Source: DAOTXR01 sp034435375 (GTDB taxonomy: Bacteria; Chloroflexota; Anaerolineae; Aggregatilineales; UBA3940). From it: DNA of 64,000 nt. This document shows, piece after piece, positions 54,750 through 62,293 of this stretch. The position numbers and the translations under genes are program-made. Location of the stretch: contig DAOTXR010000086.1 of the NCBI GenBank assembly GCA_034435375.1, forward strand, positions 124,001-188,000, given 5' to 3'. Numbering within the stretch: the first letter of the stretch is position 1; each line of letters begins with the position of its first letter. The notes beneath the pieces were generated by a model, which was not told the origin of the DNA, did no database searches, and saw only the letters and a program-made list of their open reading frames with translations.

Positions 54750-55336
54750 CGATCCCCCAAGGCTCCAAAGTCCAGCTCTCGCGTCAAAACCATTTCGCCA
54801 TGCCGCTGCTCCAGCTCGGAGTCGATCCGCACCACACGCGCGATGAAGGGCACCGAGATCTGAAAGTCGCTGGGGAGCACATCCCAGATGCGAAACATCT
54901 CTTCGTTAGTCAACTGGCCCGGCACCAGTTCCAGGGTCTCCTCATCATCAAAGACCCCTGCCGTAACCGAGTTGAGGAATCCTGACGGGATGGTGGGGTT
55001 ATCTTCAATAGTGCGCATCATCCAACCCAAAATGGCCTGTTCCAAAGAGGCTTCTTTAGCCCAGGGCGTCAGGATGAAATACAGGTCGAGAGGCAATTGA
55101 GGGCGGCGAGGCTCACCTTCAGGGGTGGGTTTGGCTGGGTAAGTGCGCCGCACCCCATTGATCATGACGCGGTACAGAAACAGCGACACGCCCGCGTTCA
55201 TTGGTGAGGAGAAGTCGCCGGTGCGGTACACCTTAAACTGTAAGCTGGTGTTGTTGAACAACTCCGGACGCCATGCCAGTTGCAGCAGGCGCACGACAGC
55301 TTCACAAGCAGCCCCGATGGCGCGATAGTTAGCCAC
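54746..55336 (-). CDS. DUF4255-family cap/terminator protein (Afp16/Pvc16-like)
   Basis: 196 aa from a GTG at 55336 with AGGGG upstream. The pattern MANYRAIGAACEAVVRLLQL, VSLFLYRVMINGVRRT, PLDLYFILTPWAKEASLEQA, then ETLELVPGQLTNEEMFRIWD is characteristic of DUF4255. Relatives in PVC and Afp cap the tube and sheath and set particle length. It begins ten bases after the receiver-like gene, so it is probably in the same transcript. Confidence 0.9.
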   Translation of the reverse strand: MANYRAIGAACEAVVRLLQLAWRPELFNNTSLQFKVYRTGDFSSPMNAGVSLFLYRVMINGVRRTYPAKPTPEGEPRRPQLPLDLYFILTPWAKEASLEQAILGWMMRTIEDNPTIPSGFLNSVTAGVFDDEETLELVPGQLTNEEMFRIWDVLPSDFQISVPFIARVVRIDSELEQRHGEMVLTRELDFGALGDR

Positions 55337-55346
55337 GAGTGGACCC

Positions 55347-55808
55347 CTAAGCCATGCTGTCCAGACCGTAAATGTACCGAATGCTGCGCAGCACCTGCTC
55401 CGCGCTGCCGCCGCGCAGCCGCTGACGCCGCAGCCCTAACCAATAGCAGGCAATCTCATCGCTGTGCGTCGAGAGCGCCAGAATGCGCAGATGAGGGTAT
55501 TCGTGCAGAAGATGGCTGCAGATCGCGGGCAGCGGCTCGATCAGGCCGACCCCCACGATAGCGACATCCGCCGCGCTGGCTGCTGCCAGCGTCTCCACGG
55601 CTCCCTCTACCCTGCCGACTAGCTGCATATCTCCCTGTTGCTCAACCACCTGCGCGATGAGCTGCGCCAGCACTTCGGGCATGTCAGCGAGTAGCACATG
55701 GATAGGTTCTAGGTGTATCCCCTCGGCAGCGTCTTCTACTGGTTTCACCGTGCAACTCGCAGACACATGGCGTAGCCTGTCACACAGATTGCGGGTTTGC
55801 CTGCACAC
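55347..55808 (-). CDS. Degenerate receiver-domain protein leading the eCIS operon
   Basis: Up to 153 aa from GTG 55808; the real start is uncertain, since homology begins near PIHVLLADMPEVLAQLIAQV. The rest fits a NarL-type receiver (LVGRVEGAVETLAAA, LRILALSTHSDEIACYWLGL, SAEQVLRSIRYIYG), but the phosphoacceptor strand reads ADVAIVGVGL, with glycine where aspartate is expected. There is no output domain. It ends ten bases before the DUF4255 gene, making it the probable first gene of the eCIS operon. It may act as a phosphorylation-independent partner of the LuxR-type regulator encoded next door. Confidence 0.65.
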   Translation of the reverse strand: MCRQTRNLCDRLRHVSASCTVKPVEDAAEGIHLEPIHVLLADMPEVLAQLIAQVVEQQGDMQLVGRVEGAVETLAAASAADVAIVGVGLIEPLPAICSHLLHEYPHLRILALSTHSDEIACYWLGLRRQRLRGGSAEQVLRSIRYIYGLDSMA

Positions 55809-55867
55809 ATGAATGTCTCTATAGTCTCACATGGTAGCCCGGACTTGCAGCCAAATGAACGTCCCAG

Positions 55868-55916
55868 GGATCGATTTAGGATCGAGGCGAGGATCGATCG
55901 GGATCGATCTCGATCC
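55868..55916. repeat. Helically phased GGATCGA repeat array upstream of the eCIS operon
   Basis: GGATCGA occurs at 55868, 55879, 55891 and 55901, spaced 11, 12 and 10 bases, and an inverted copy (TCGATCC) ends at 55916. The array lies 60-110 bases before the first eCIS-operon gene and just after the LuxR-gene terminator. Spacing of about one DNA turn places all copies on one helix face. Confidence 0.6.
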
Positions 55917-55931
55917 ACGCAGGAAAATAAC

Positions 55932-55961
55932 AGCAGGGGCCAGGTATGCCCGGCCCCTGCT
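55932..55961 (-). terminator. Intrinsic terminator of the LuxR-family gene
   Basis: AGCAGGGGCC (55932-55941) pairs perfectly with GGCCCCTGCT (55952-55961), ten-base loop; on the minus strand GTTATTTTCC follows. It is 31 bases past the regulator stop. Confidence 0.85.
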
Positions 55962-55992
55962 AGGCTAGAGCGCAGATTCCAACATCAGGCAA

Positions 55993-56748
55993 CTATGCGC
56001 TGTCGTCAGCCCATCCCTTCTGTCGGGCATACGAGGCCGCTTCCCATCGATTCTTGAGCTGGAGCTTGCTCAGAATGTTGTGAACATGATGCTTGACGGT
56101 GCGCGTGTCGATCACCAGCTCCACCGCGATCTCCTTGTTGGAGTACCCCTGGACCAAGCACTGCAACACCTCGCGCTCACGCGGAGTCAGCGGAGTGCTG
56201 AAGTCATACGAGCGAGATTTCCGGGCGCTCAGCTCGGCCAGGCGGGCAAACAGCTGGGCTGTCACCTCCGGCGAGCACGCTGTCTTGCCTTCGCGGATCA
56301 GGCGGATGGCCTGCGCCACTTCCGCCGGCGATGCGCCCTCCAGCGTATATCCACTCGCCCCTGCCTCGATGCAGCCCAAGATGGTCCGCGTATCGTGAGC
56401 CAGCTCCAGGATCAACACGCAGGCCGGCGGAGCCAGGTTGCGCCACCAGCGGGTCCAGGCGATGGCAGCGTCCTGCCCGATCCCGCTATCCAGCAGGATC
56501 ACGTGCCCCTCAGGGTTGGGGACCTGCCGGCCTGATTCCGGTAAGCCTGCATAGGTCCCCAGCAGGCGAAGGTTCAGATAGGCGCTGAGCAGCTCGATCA
56601 GCCCTTCGCGCAGGAGTCGACTGTTGCTCACAATGCTGATCGTCACCCAGCTTTCAGAAGGTGATAAATGGAGAGAATGATCCTCTATCTCTACAACTTC
56701 ACGAGAACGAAAAACCCCACGAGTCCCGGTATCGGACCTTGCATTCAT
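55993..56748 (-). CDS. NarL/LuxR-family response regulator
   Basis: 251 aa, ATG at 56748 with GAGGGAG. A receiver domain spans about 35-155 with phosphoacceptor D87 in HVILLDSG and LILELAHDTRTILGCIEAGA, SGYTLEGASPAEVAQAIRLI. The LuxR helix-turn-helix is at about 183-245 (LTPREREVLQCLVQGYSNKE, IDTRTVKHHVHNILSKLQLK). No histidine kinase is adjacent. It is followed by a clear terminator and then by the eCIS operon, so it is a good candidate activator of that operon, with the GGATCGA array as a possible target. Confidence 0.93.
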   Translation of the reverse strand: MNARSDTGTRGVFRSREVVEIEDHSLHLSPSESWVTISIVSNSRLLREGLIELLSAYLNLRLLGTYAGLPESGRQVPNPEGHVILLDSGIGQDAAIAWTRWWRNLAPPACVLILELAHDTRTILGCIEAGASGYTLEGASPAEVAQAIRLIREGKTACSPEVTAQLFARLAELSARKSRSYDFSTPLTPREREVLQCLVQGYSNKEIAVELVIDTRTVKHHVHNILSKLQLKNRWEAASYARQKGWADDSA

Positions 56749-56897
56749 CAGCTATCTCCCTCAGCCAGTGCCCCATCAAACCAGGCAGCAGGGATCGTGG
56801 TGAACAAGGTGTAACAAGTCCTGCCCTTGATAGCGCACAACACAAACACACCCATCTGCTTGCAAAAACGTCCCAACCTAGCCAGGCTTATGCATTT

Positions 56898-56927
56898 TGC
56901 GAAAAGCATTTTGAATTACTTTTCGCA
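56898..56927. repeat. Inverted repeat TGCGAAAAG / CTTTTCGCA
   Basis: Nine-base perfect arms (56898-56906, 56919-56927) with a 12-base A/T-rich loop, upstream of the LuxR-family gene. Confidence 0.6.
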
Positions 56928-56948
56928 GAACCTGAGGTTTCCCCCTCA

Positions 56949-56964
56949 CCGAAAACGCTTTCGG
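56949..56964. repeat. Small perfect hairpin CCGAAA-acgc-TTTCGG
   Basis: Six-base perfect stem with a four-base loop, 22 bases after the previous inverted repeat. Confidence 0.55.
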
Positions 56965-57121
56965 TCAAGCCTCAAATGTTTGGCTCACTTTCAAAACTTC
57001 AGGGTCCACAAAAAGCGTTCCAACCGACCTTTTGCCAAACCCCCAGTCGCCCACCCAAAGAAGTTGCTCCCAAGCGTCGCGCCTCACCTCCCTTTGGCAG
57101 CTCACCCCGGTCTCACCATTG

Positions 57122-57143
57122 CAATATAATTTGGTCTATATTG
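57122..57143. repeat. Inverted repeat CAATATA / TATATTG
   Basis: Seven-base perfect arms around an eight-base centre in the most A/T-rich part of the gap; it could be an operator or part of a promoter. Confidence 0.5.
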
Positions 57144-57351
57144 TCCGATATAGCGCGAAAAATTATCGACCCCTAGGCGATGTCGCGGGAAGATACCCGA
57201 AGACAACCCTGGCATCCTCTGCCCTCACCTTTGCCCTAACCGGCTACATCCTAGCACACTTCGCTGGCAGGGGCAAACTCACCCCACAGAGGGGGTGCAG
57301 GACCATCCTGCCCCATGGTCTTGAAATGCGCTCGCGCCTGCCCCGATCCCG

Positions 57352-59064
57352 CTAGCCATCCGAGGGGATGAACTCATAGGCTCCAATATCGTACCCGCCC
57401 CCCTGAGGGCGCTGCACGCCGCCCAGGTCGGTATCCAGGCCGATGTCAACTCCTGCCCCGATGGCAGGGCTGCCGGGCCGCAGGGAGAAGTCGCCGCCAG
57501 CCGGATCGACCAGCAAGGGATCGCTCTGGATCGATCCCTGCCCCAGCCCTGTCATCACCTGGTAGTCGACCAGCGAGAAGGACTGCTGCGCCTCCCGCAG
57601 TTCGTAGGCCGCCCCTGGATCGAGGGGATGGAGCAGGTTGTGATCGTCCACCACCAGCGAGGCCAGATCGACCAGCGAGACGGCCACAGGGCTGTGGGTC
57701 AGCAGGTTGCCGCGCAGCTCGACCTGGGGGCAGAACTGCGCTCCACCGTCCAGCAAGATGGCCGGTCCCTGCGTGCCATACACGGTGTTGCCCCCAATCC
57801 AGACGCCGCCTGCGTGGAACAGGATGATCCCTCCCCAATAAGCGCCGCCGTAGATCAGGTTCTGCCGGATCACGTTGCCGGTGAGGTCACCTTCGCAGTC
57901 GTTGTCGCCGTCAGTGTCGCCGTACTGGTTGTTCTCGCCACCCACCTGGCAGCGGGCGCCCTCCGGCCAGGGGGGGTCGGCCCGGCGGGGAAGGTTGCGG
58001 CCATAGTTGATCACGTCAATGGCGCGGCGGCCCGTGTCGTGGATGAGGTTGTTTTCCACCACCGCGTCAAAGGTATTCTCCAGCTCGATCCCGGCCTCGC
58101 CGCAGCGATACAGGTGGTTGCCGCGGATCACATGCCGCCACTCCAGCGTGCCATACCCGTCAGCATCGATGCACATGCCCTGCTCCGGGTTGGCGCCGAT
58201 GTCGTGGATGGTGTTACCCTCGATCAGGCTGTCGTGGGTGCGGTGCATACTCCACAGGCCGCGGCTGGCGAAATGGTGGATGTGGTTGCCGCGAAACACG
58301 TTGTGATGGCTGGCATCGTAAAGCTCCCACACTCCATCCTCCGCCCCTAGCTGCTGGCTGCCATCGACCTCGTTGCCCTCAAAGACGTTGTAGCTGCCGT
58401 ATATCTTCACCGCGCCAAGGATGCGATTGCCGCTGATGCGCCAGTGATGGGTGCCCCCGCAGGTCCCGTCGCAGCCCCACGCATCGAGCCAAAGGGTGTG
58501 CTCAGCCTCGCTTTGGAGGGTGAAGCCCTCAATGGCCCAGTACTGGGTTCCGGTCATATCCGCCAGGGCAGGGAACGCCCCACCGTTGATCGTCACCGGC
58601 TCTCCCTCAAAAGGCATGAGGGTGATCGGCCTGCCCTCCTCGCCTGAACGGTGGATGTGGACGCTCTCCGCGTAGAGTCCTGCCCGGACGTACACTGTAG
58701 CTCCAGGGCCGACCTGGTCAACGGCATACTGGAGGGTCCGCCAGGGTTGGTCCAGCGTGCCAGGATTGTCATCGCTGCCATTGGGCGAGACGTACACAGC
58801 CTCACTCGTCAGGGTCAGCGGGGGGGATGTCGCTGTCTGATCGTCAGCCTGAGAGAGGGCTGCGGTCGGATCGGCAGACGGGCTGGCCGTCCCGCCAATC
58901 GGCGACACGGAGGGTGGCACCGAGGGAAGCGCCGTGACGCGCATGCCACTGGTGCAGCCCGTGATCGTCAGCAGGACGAACAGGCCGAGCCTCGCCGCTG
59001 GCCTGCCGCCGGATCGCCATCTGCGCCGCCTCACATAGATGGGACGCTGCACGCCAACCCTCAT
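57352..59064 (-). CDS. Secreted right-handed parallel beta-helix lipoprotein
   Basis: 570 aa from ATG 59064, which overlaps the adaptor stop as ATGA; an upstream in-frame start was discarded. An Arg-rich N-terminus and LFVLLTITGC with C37 form a lipoprotein signal. A Thr/Ser/Pro linker follows, then VYVSPNGSDDNPGTLDQPWR, the usual start of such beta-helix proteins. Repeats of N-x-I/L-x-G-N-x-I type fill the rest (HNVFRGNHIHHFASRG, SLIEGNTIHDIGANPEQG, AVVENNLIHDTGRRAID). The fold is common in polysaccharide lyases and epimerases such as alginate epimerases. The final FSLRPGSPAIGAG and YDIGAYEF are typical C-terminal motifs. Confidence 0.88.
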   Translation of the reverse strand: MRVGVQRPIYVRRRRWRSGGRPAARLGLFVLLTITGCTSGMRVTALPSVPPSVSPIGGTASPSADPTAALSQADDQTATSPPLTLTSEAVYVSPNGSDDNPGTLDQPWRTLQYAVDQVGPGATVYVRAGLYAESVHIHRSGEEGRPITLMPFEGEPVTINGGAFPALADMTGTQYWAIEGFTLQSEAEHTLWLDAWGCDGTCGGTHHWRISGNRILGAVKIYGSYNVFEGNEVDGSQQLGAEDGVWELYDASHHNVFRGNHIHHFASRGLWSMHRTHDSLIEGNTIHDIGANPEQGMCIDADGYGTLEWRHVIRGNHLYRCGEAGIELENTFDAVVENNLIHDTGRRAIDVINYGRNLPRRADPPWPEGARCQVGGENNQYGDTDGDNDCEGDLTGNVIRQNLIYGGAYWGGIILFHAGGVWIGGNTVYGTQGPAILLDGGAQFCPQVELRGNLLTHSPVAVSLVDLASLVVDDHNLLHPLDPGAAYELREAQQSFSLVDYQVMTGLGQGSIQSDPLLVDPAGGDFSLRPGSPAIGAGVDIGLDTDLGGVQRPQGGGYDIGAYEFIPSDG

Positions 59065-59984
59065 CGCAGCGGGATGTCGATGTAGGCCGTCATGCCCGGC
59101 CTGATGCCTTCCGGGAAGCGTTGCACCTCGATCGCCACCACGAAGCTGCCCGCCCGCTCCGCAGACGGCCAAATAGCCGCTACAACGCCGGGTACCTCGA
59201 CGCCGGGCAGCGCTTCAAACGTCACCGCCGCGCTGTCGCCTTCCTTGATGCGAACAAGGTCGGCCTCTGCCATGTCGGTGGCTTCAATGCGCAGATGGCC
59301 CGTGTCGCCGATCTGAATCACGGTCTGCCCCGCCGCCGCATATTCGTATTGGTGGACAAACACCCTCGTCACTGTCCCGGCTATGGGAGCCATCAGCGCC
59401 GATTGGTTCCGTCTGGCCTGGGCCAGCGCCACGAGCGCCTCAGCTTCGCGGACCCTAGCCTGAGCCAGCACTACGTCCTCGGCCAGCGGCTGTGCGAGTA
59501 GATAATCGAGACGGGCTTGAGCGGCAGCCTGCTCAGCTGCACGCTGCCTGGTCGACAGCAGCAGGTCGTTCGCCACGGCGATCACCTGGCTCTCGGCCTC
59601 GCGGATGCGCGCCTCGTGGACCCCGGCCTGCACCTTCGCCAGATCGGCCTGTAAGACAGCCAGCTCAGCCTCGGCGCGGGCCACCTCAGCATCCAGAACG
59701 GTCGTATCGAGGCGGGCGATCAGCTGCCCGGCCTGGACTGTGTCACCCTCCTCGACGGCCATCTCGACCACCTGACCAGAGAGCGCAAAACTCAGGTTGA
59801 TGCGCTGCGCCAAGACAACCCTGCCGGTGGCTGTAGCTGTTGGCCCGCTGAGCTGGACTGGTGGAACGTTCACGCTACTCTGGACAGGCAGGGTTCCAGC
59901 CTGCGCCGGAGCCGAACAGCCGGCGGCCGCCAGGGCCAACAGACCCAGCGCGATCCACAACAATCGGCAGTGCTGCATCGTCAT
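59061..59984 (-). CDS. HlyD/RND-type membrane-fusion adaptor lipoprotein
   Basis: 307 aa, ATG at 59984 overlapping the glycosyltransferase stop as ATGA, with AGGAGA. LALAAAGC forms a lipobox (C23). A barrel-sandwich hybrid half (SFALSGQVVEMAVEEGDTVQ), a coiled-coil hairpin (DAEVARAEAELAVLQADLAK) and the returning half (QSALMAPIAGTVTRVFVHQY) follow, ending PEGIRPGMTAYIDIPL. Such adaptors work with ABC or RND exporters; no exporter gene is present in the window. It belongs to the coupled surface-glycan operon. Confidence 0.9.
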   Translation of the reverse strand: MTMQHCRLLWIALGLLALAAAGCSAPAQAGTLPVQSSVNVPPVQLSGPTATATGRVVLAQRINLSFALSGQVVEMAVEEGDTVQAGQLIARLDTTVLDAEVARAEAELAVLQADLAKVQAGVHEARIREAESQVIAVANDLLLSTRQRAAEQAAAQARLDYLLAQPLAEDVVLAQARVREAEALVALAQARRNQSALMAPIAGTVTRVFVHQYEYAAAGQTVIQIGDTGHLRIEATDMAEADLVRIKEGDSAAVTFEALPGVEVPGVVAAIWPSAERAGSFVVAIEVQRFPEGIRPGMTAYIDIPLR

Positions 59985-61063
59985 CTTCTCCTGCGGGCGA
60001 TCTCCTCGCCAAACACGACAACCAGCTGGTCCATCAGCCGGTCGAGTGAGTGGGGTCCCATTGCACGCTGCCGCAGCCGGAGGCCCAGGGCGCGGCGCTC
60101 CTGGGGGTCCATGCTGAGCAGGTGGGCCAGTCGCTCGGCCACATCGTGCGGATCGTCCTCGTCGGCCAGCAACAGATCGCGATCTTCACCCAGCAGCGGC
60201 GCATATACCCGTCCGGTGACCAGCGTCGGCAGGCCGCAGCCCATGGCCTCCAGCACCACTTTGTCCAGGCTGCCGGTTTTGCTGGTGCTTAGCATCAAGG
60301 TTGCACTCTGGTAAAAAGAGGCGATGTCGGCATAAGGCAGCCCGCCCAGCAGTTGAAAGCGCCCACTCAGGCCGCGCTCGGCGATAGCAGCCTCCAGGGC
60401 GGCGCGGTGGCCATGGATCCACGGCGGCTCGTCGCCGGCTACCTTAAAGACCACATCCTCGAAGCCAGGGCGTTTCAACAGCAGGGCCGCTGCTTCGATC
60501 TGATCCTCAAGGTTTTTGCTGGGCGTGACGCGGCCCGCCGTGACCACCACTCGCCCTCCCCCCGGAGGGTTTGCGGCGGGCGAGAACAGCTCGAAGTCGA
60601 TGCCCTGGCCGATGACCGTCACTTTGGGGCCGGAAAACGGGTAACTTTCCGGCGTCGAAGTCACGATGCGATCGACCAACAGATGCGCCAGCCGCACCTC
60701 CAGGTAGATGGTGGTAGTGGCATTCCAGTGCACAATTGGAACCCCATGCAGCCTAGCGCTCGGCACGGCCACCAACGCATAGGGCGGGATAAAGTGGGCA
60801 AACACCACATCCACGCTGCGGATACGCTGGCTGATGGCCCGCTGAAAGGCCATCAGCAGCCTGGGGCGCGGGATGCTCATCGCGGGGTCCAGCCCAGTGA
60901 CAGCGACGTTGGGCGGCAGGTCCATCACGCCAGCCGATCGGCACACCACCTCCACATGGTCGACGCGGCGGGCCAGGGCCTTTACCCAACTGTGAACAAA
61001 GCCCGTGTGGAGACGGTTCGCCATATCGACAGCAGGTGTAAGCATCAGCACACGCATTGTCAC
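59981..61063 (-). CDS. Glycosyltransferase family 4-like enzyme
   Basis: 360 aa from GTG 61063, which lies seven bases after GGGAGG; the ATG two codons in (61057, MRVLML) is the alternative. GT-B features: LMLTPAVDMANRLHTGFVHS at the start, SVDVVFAHFIPPYAL, GIDFELFSP and VVVTAGRVTPSKNLEDQIEA in the middle, and LLSTSKTGSLDKVVLEAMGC, GLPTLVTG, the E-x7-E donor site. It transfers a sugar from a nucleotide donor at the cytoplasmic face. Neighbouring deacetylase and acyltransferase genes suggest cell-surface polysaccharide synthesis. Confidence 0.92.
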   Translation of the reverse strand: MTMRVLMLTPAVDMANRLHTGFVHSWVKALARRVDHVEVVCRSAGVMDLPPNVAVTGLDPAMSIPRPRLLMAFQRAISQRIRSVDVVFAHFIPPYALVAVPSARLHGVPIVHWNATTTIYLEVRLAHLLVDRIVTSTPESYPFSGPKVTVIGQGIDFELFSPAANPPGGGRVVVTAGRVTPSKNLEDQIEAAALLLKRPGFEDVVFKVAGDEPPWIHGHRAALEAAIAERGLSGRFQLLGGLPYADIASFYQSATLMLSTSKTGSLDKVVLEAMGCGLPTLVTGRVYAPLLGEDRDLLLADEDDPHDVAERLAHLLSMDPQERRALGLRLRQRAMGPHSLDRLMDQLVVVFGEEIARRRR

Positions 61064-61096
61064 AGGGATACCTCCCAATCAAACCCGCAATGCGTT

Positions 61097-62293
61097 TTAC
61101 TTCTCAACCTCACAGGCAATGCGATCCCCCACCAGACGAACATGCGCCATCACCGCGCCTGGCGGCTCGCTCCCGGCGCTGGCCTCGCCCCGTGACCGCC
61201 ACCAGCGGGCAACATCGCGCGGGAGGGCGTGCCAGCAGACATCGGACTGCGCCTTCATGCTCCGCAGGAAGTCTACATACACCCGCCAGGTGGTCTCATC
61301 CCTGGCATAGTCAGGATGGGCGATGAGCAGCGCCATGCCGTGGTGCCGTGCGATGAAATCCACCTTGTCCTGCCAGACTCGCGGCGTGGTCTCGCCCAAA
61401 ACATGTGTCAGGGTGCAGTCCTGGACAAGGGTGTAAGGCAGCTCCACAAACCGACCCACAGTGAACGGCCAGATGCTCATCACCCCGCCGGGGATCGGCT
61501 CAAACGGATCGGTGTCGAAAAAGGACAGGTCATACTCTACTTCGAGAGCCTGCATCCAGTGCGGGTGGCGGTGTGTCAGCTCGGCGCGGAATCCGACCGC
61601 GCCAAACTCACGAAGATAGCCGTTGATGCGTGCAGCCCGTCGTTCAAACACAGCCTGCGAGCGGAACAGCTTGCCATCGTGCCTCAGTCCGTGCACCCCG
61701 ATCTCGAAGCCGCGCTCCCTAAGCTCCTGCATCAGATTGCCATCCAGCGGGTAAGACTCCGGCACAAAATTAAACACAGACCGGAAACCCAGGCTCTCCT
61801 CCAGATCAGCCACGGCCCGCACACGGGCCTGTCCTTCGGCGCTTTCGATGTCGTGGGTGAGCACGAATGCAAATCGGCGGCCCTCCGGCCAGAAGTGCCA
61901 GAAGGCAAGGTCCGGCTGCCCGGTGACCTCAAGCAGGCGGCGCATGATCTCCCACTGGAACCGGACGTAACGATCCTCCACCGGCCAGCCCAGCGGAAAG
62001 CCGCCCCGTGCAAAACGGGCGCTGGCCTGCTTAAGCAGGTCGATCACGGCGCGAGGCAGCAGCGGTTTGACCTCATAGTAAACTGATCGGGCCGGGCTTA
62101 GCCGGAAGTGATGGGGACCAAACAGCCCTTCACCCAGCGTGATGGCCAGCAGCTCCTCGACATCGCCGGGCGCAACCGGCAGATCGAGGGCCGCCATGGC
62201 CCGCCTGGCCGCCGCCTGCCACGCTTCCTCACCCGGATCGGGCTGGCAGCGCCAGAAGCGGGCGGGAGTGTTGAAGCTCCACAAAGTTGCCAT
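61097..62293 (-). CDS. Polysaccharide deacetylase-like (NodB homology) protein
   Basis: 398 aa; the ATG at 62293 overlaps the previous stop by one base (TGATG). The NodB signatures are FVLTHDIES (metal aspartate in THD) and IGVHGLRHDGKLF (H-x3-H), followed by GFRAELTHRHPHWM and LPYTLVQDC. It lacks a signal peptide. NodB-type enzymes remove N- or O-acyl groups from glycans. Its long N-terminal region of about 130 residues is unlike simple chitin deacetylases and recalls those in exopolysaccharide clusters. Confidence 0.85.
   Translation of the reverse strand: MATLWSFNTPARFWRCQPDPGEEAWQAAARRAMAALDLPVAPGDVEELLAITLGEGLFGPHHFRLSPARSVYYEVKPLLPRAVIDLLKQASARFARGGFPLGWPVEDRYVRFQWEIMRRLLEVTGQPDLAFWHFWPEGRRFAFVLTHDIESAEGQARVRAVADLEESLGFRSVFNFVPESYPLDGNLMQELRERGFEIGVHGLRHDGKLFRSQAVFERRAARINGYLREFGAVGFRAELTHRHPHWMQALEVEYDLSFFDTDPFEPIPGGVMSIWPFTVGRFVELPYTLVQDCTLTHVLGETTPRVWQDKVDFIARHHGMALLIAHPDYARDETTWRVYVDFLRSMKAQSDVCWHALPRDVARWWRSRGEASAGSEPPGAVMAHVRLVGDRIACEVEK

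Larger units (their letters stand above)
56749..57351. other. 600-base non-coding gap with several inverted repeats
   Basis: Both flanking genes are on the minus strand. Plus-strand reading frames here (up to 171 aa) partly overlap the LuxR gene antisense and have no recognisable domain, so the gap is treated as non-coding. It is richer in A+T than its surroundings, especially 56850-57150, and contains hairpins listed separately plus two similar segments beginning CAAAAAcGTCCCAACC-like near 56863 and 57008. It should contain the LuxR-gene promoter and the terminator of the glycan operon. Confidence 0.6.

Noticed and set aside
26292..55336. Type VI secretion system or prophage
   Set aside because: There are no TssJLM membrane proteins, ClpV, capsid, terminase or lysis genes; DUF4255, LysM, DUF5908, AAA+ and DUF4157 genes point to an eCIS.
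55868..55916. Short CRISPR array
   Set aside because: Units are seven to eight bases with spacers of a few bases and no cas genes; a phased protein-binding array fits better.
56661..57176. 171-aa and 100-aa plus-strand frames in the gap before the LuxR gene
   Set aside because: They overlap the regulator antisense, lack a ribosome site and domain signal; the inverted repeats argue for non-coding DNA.
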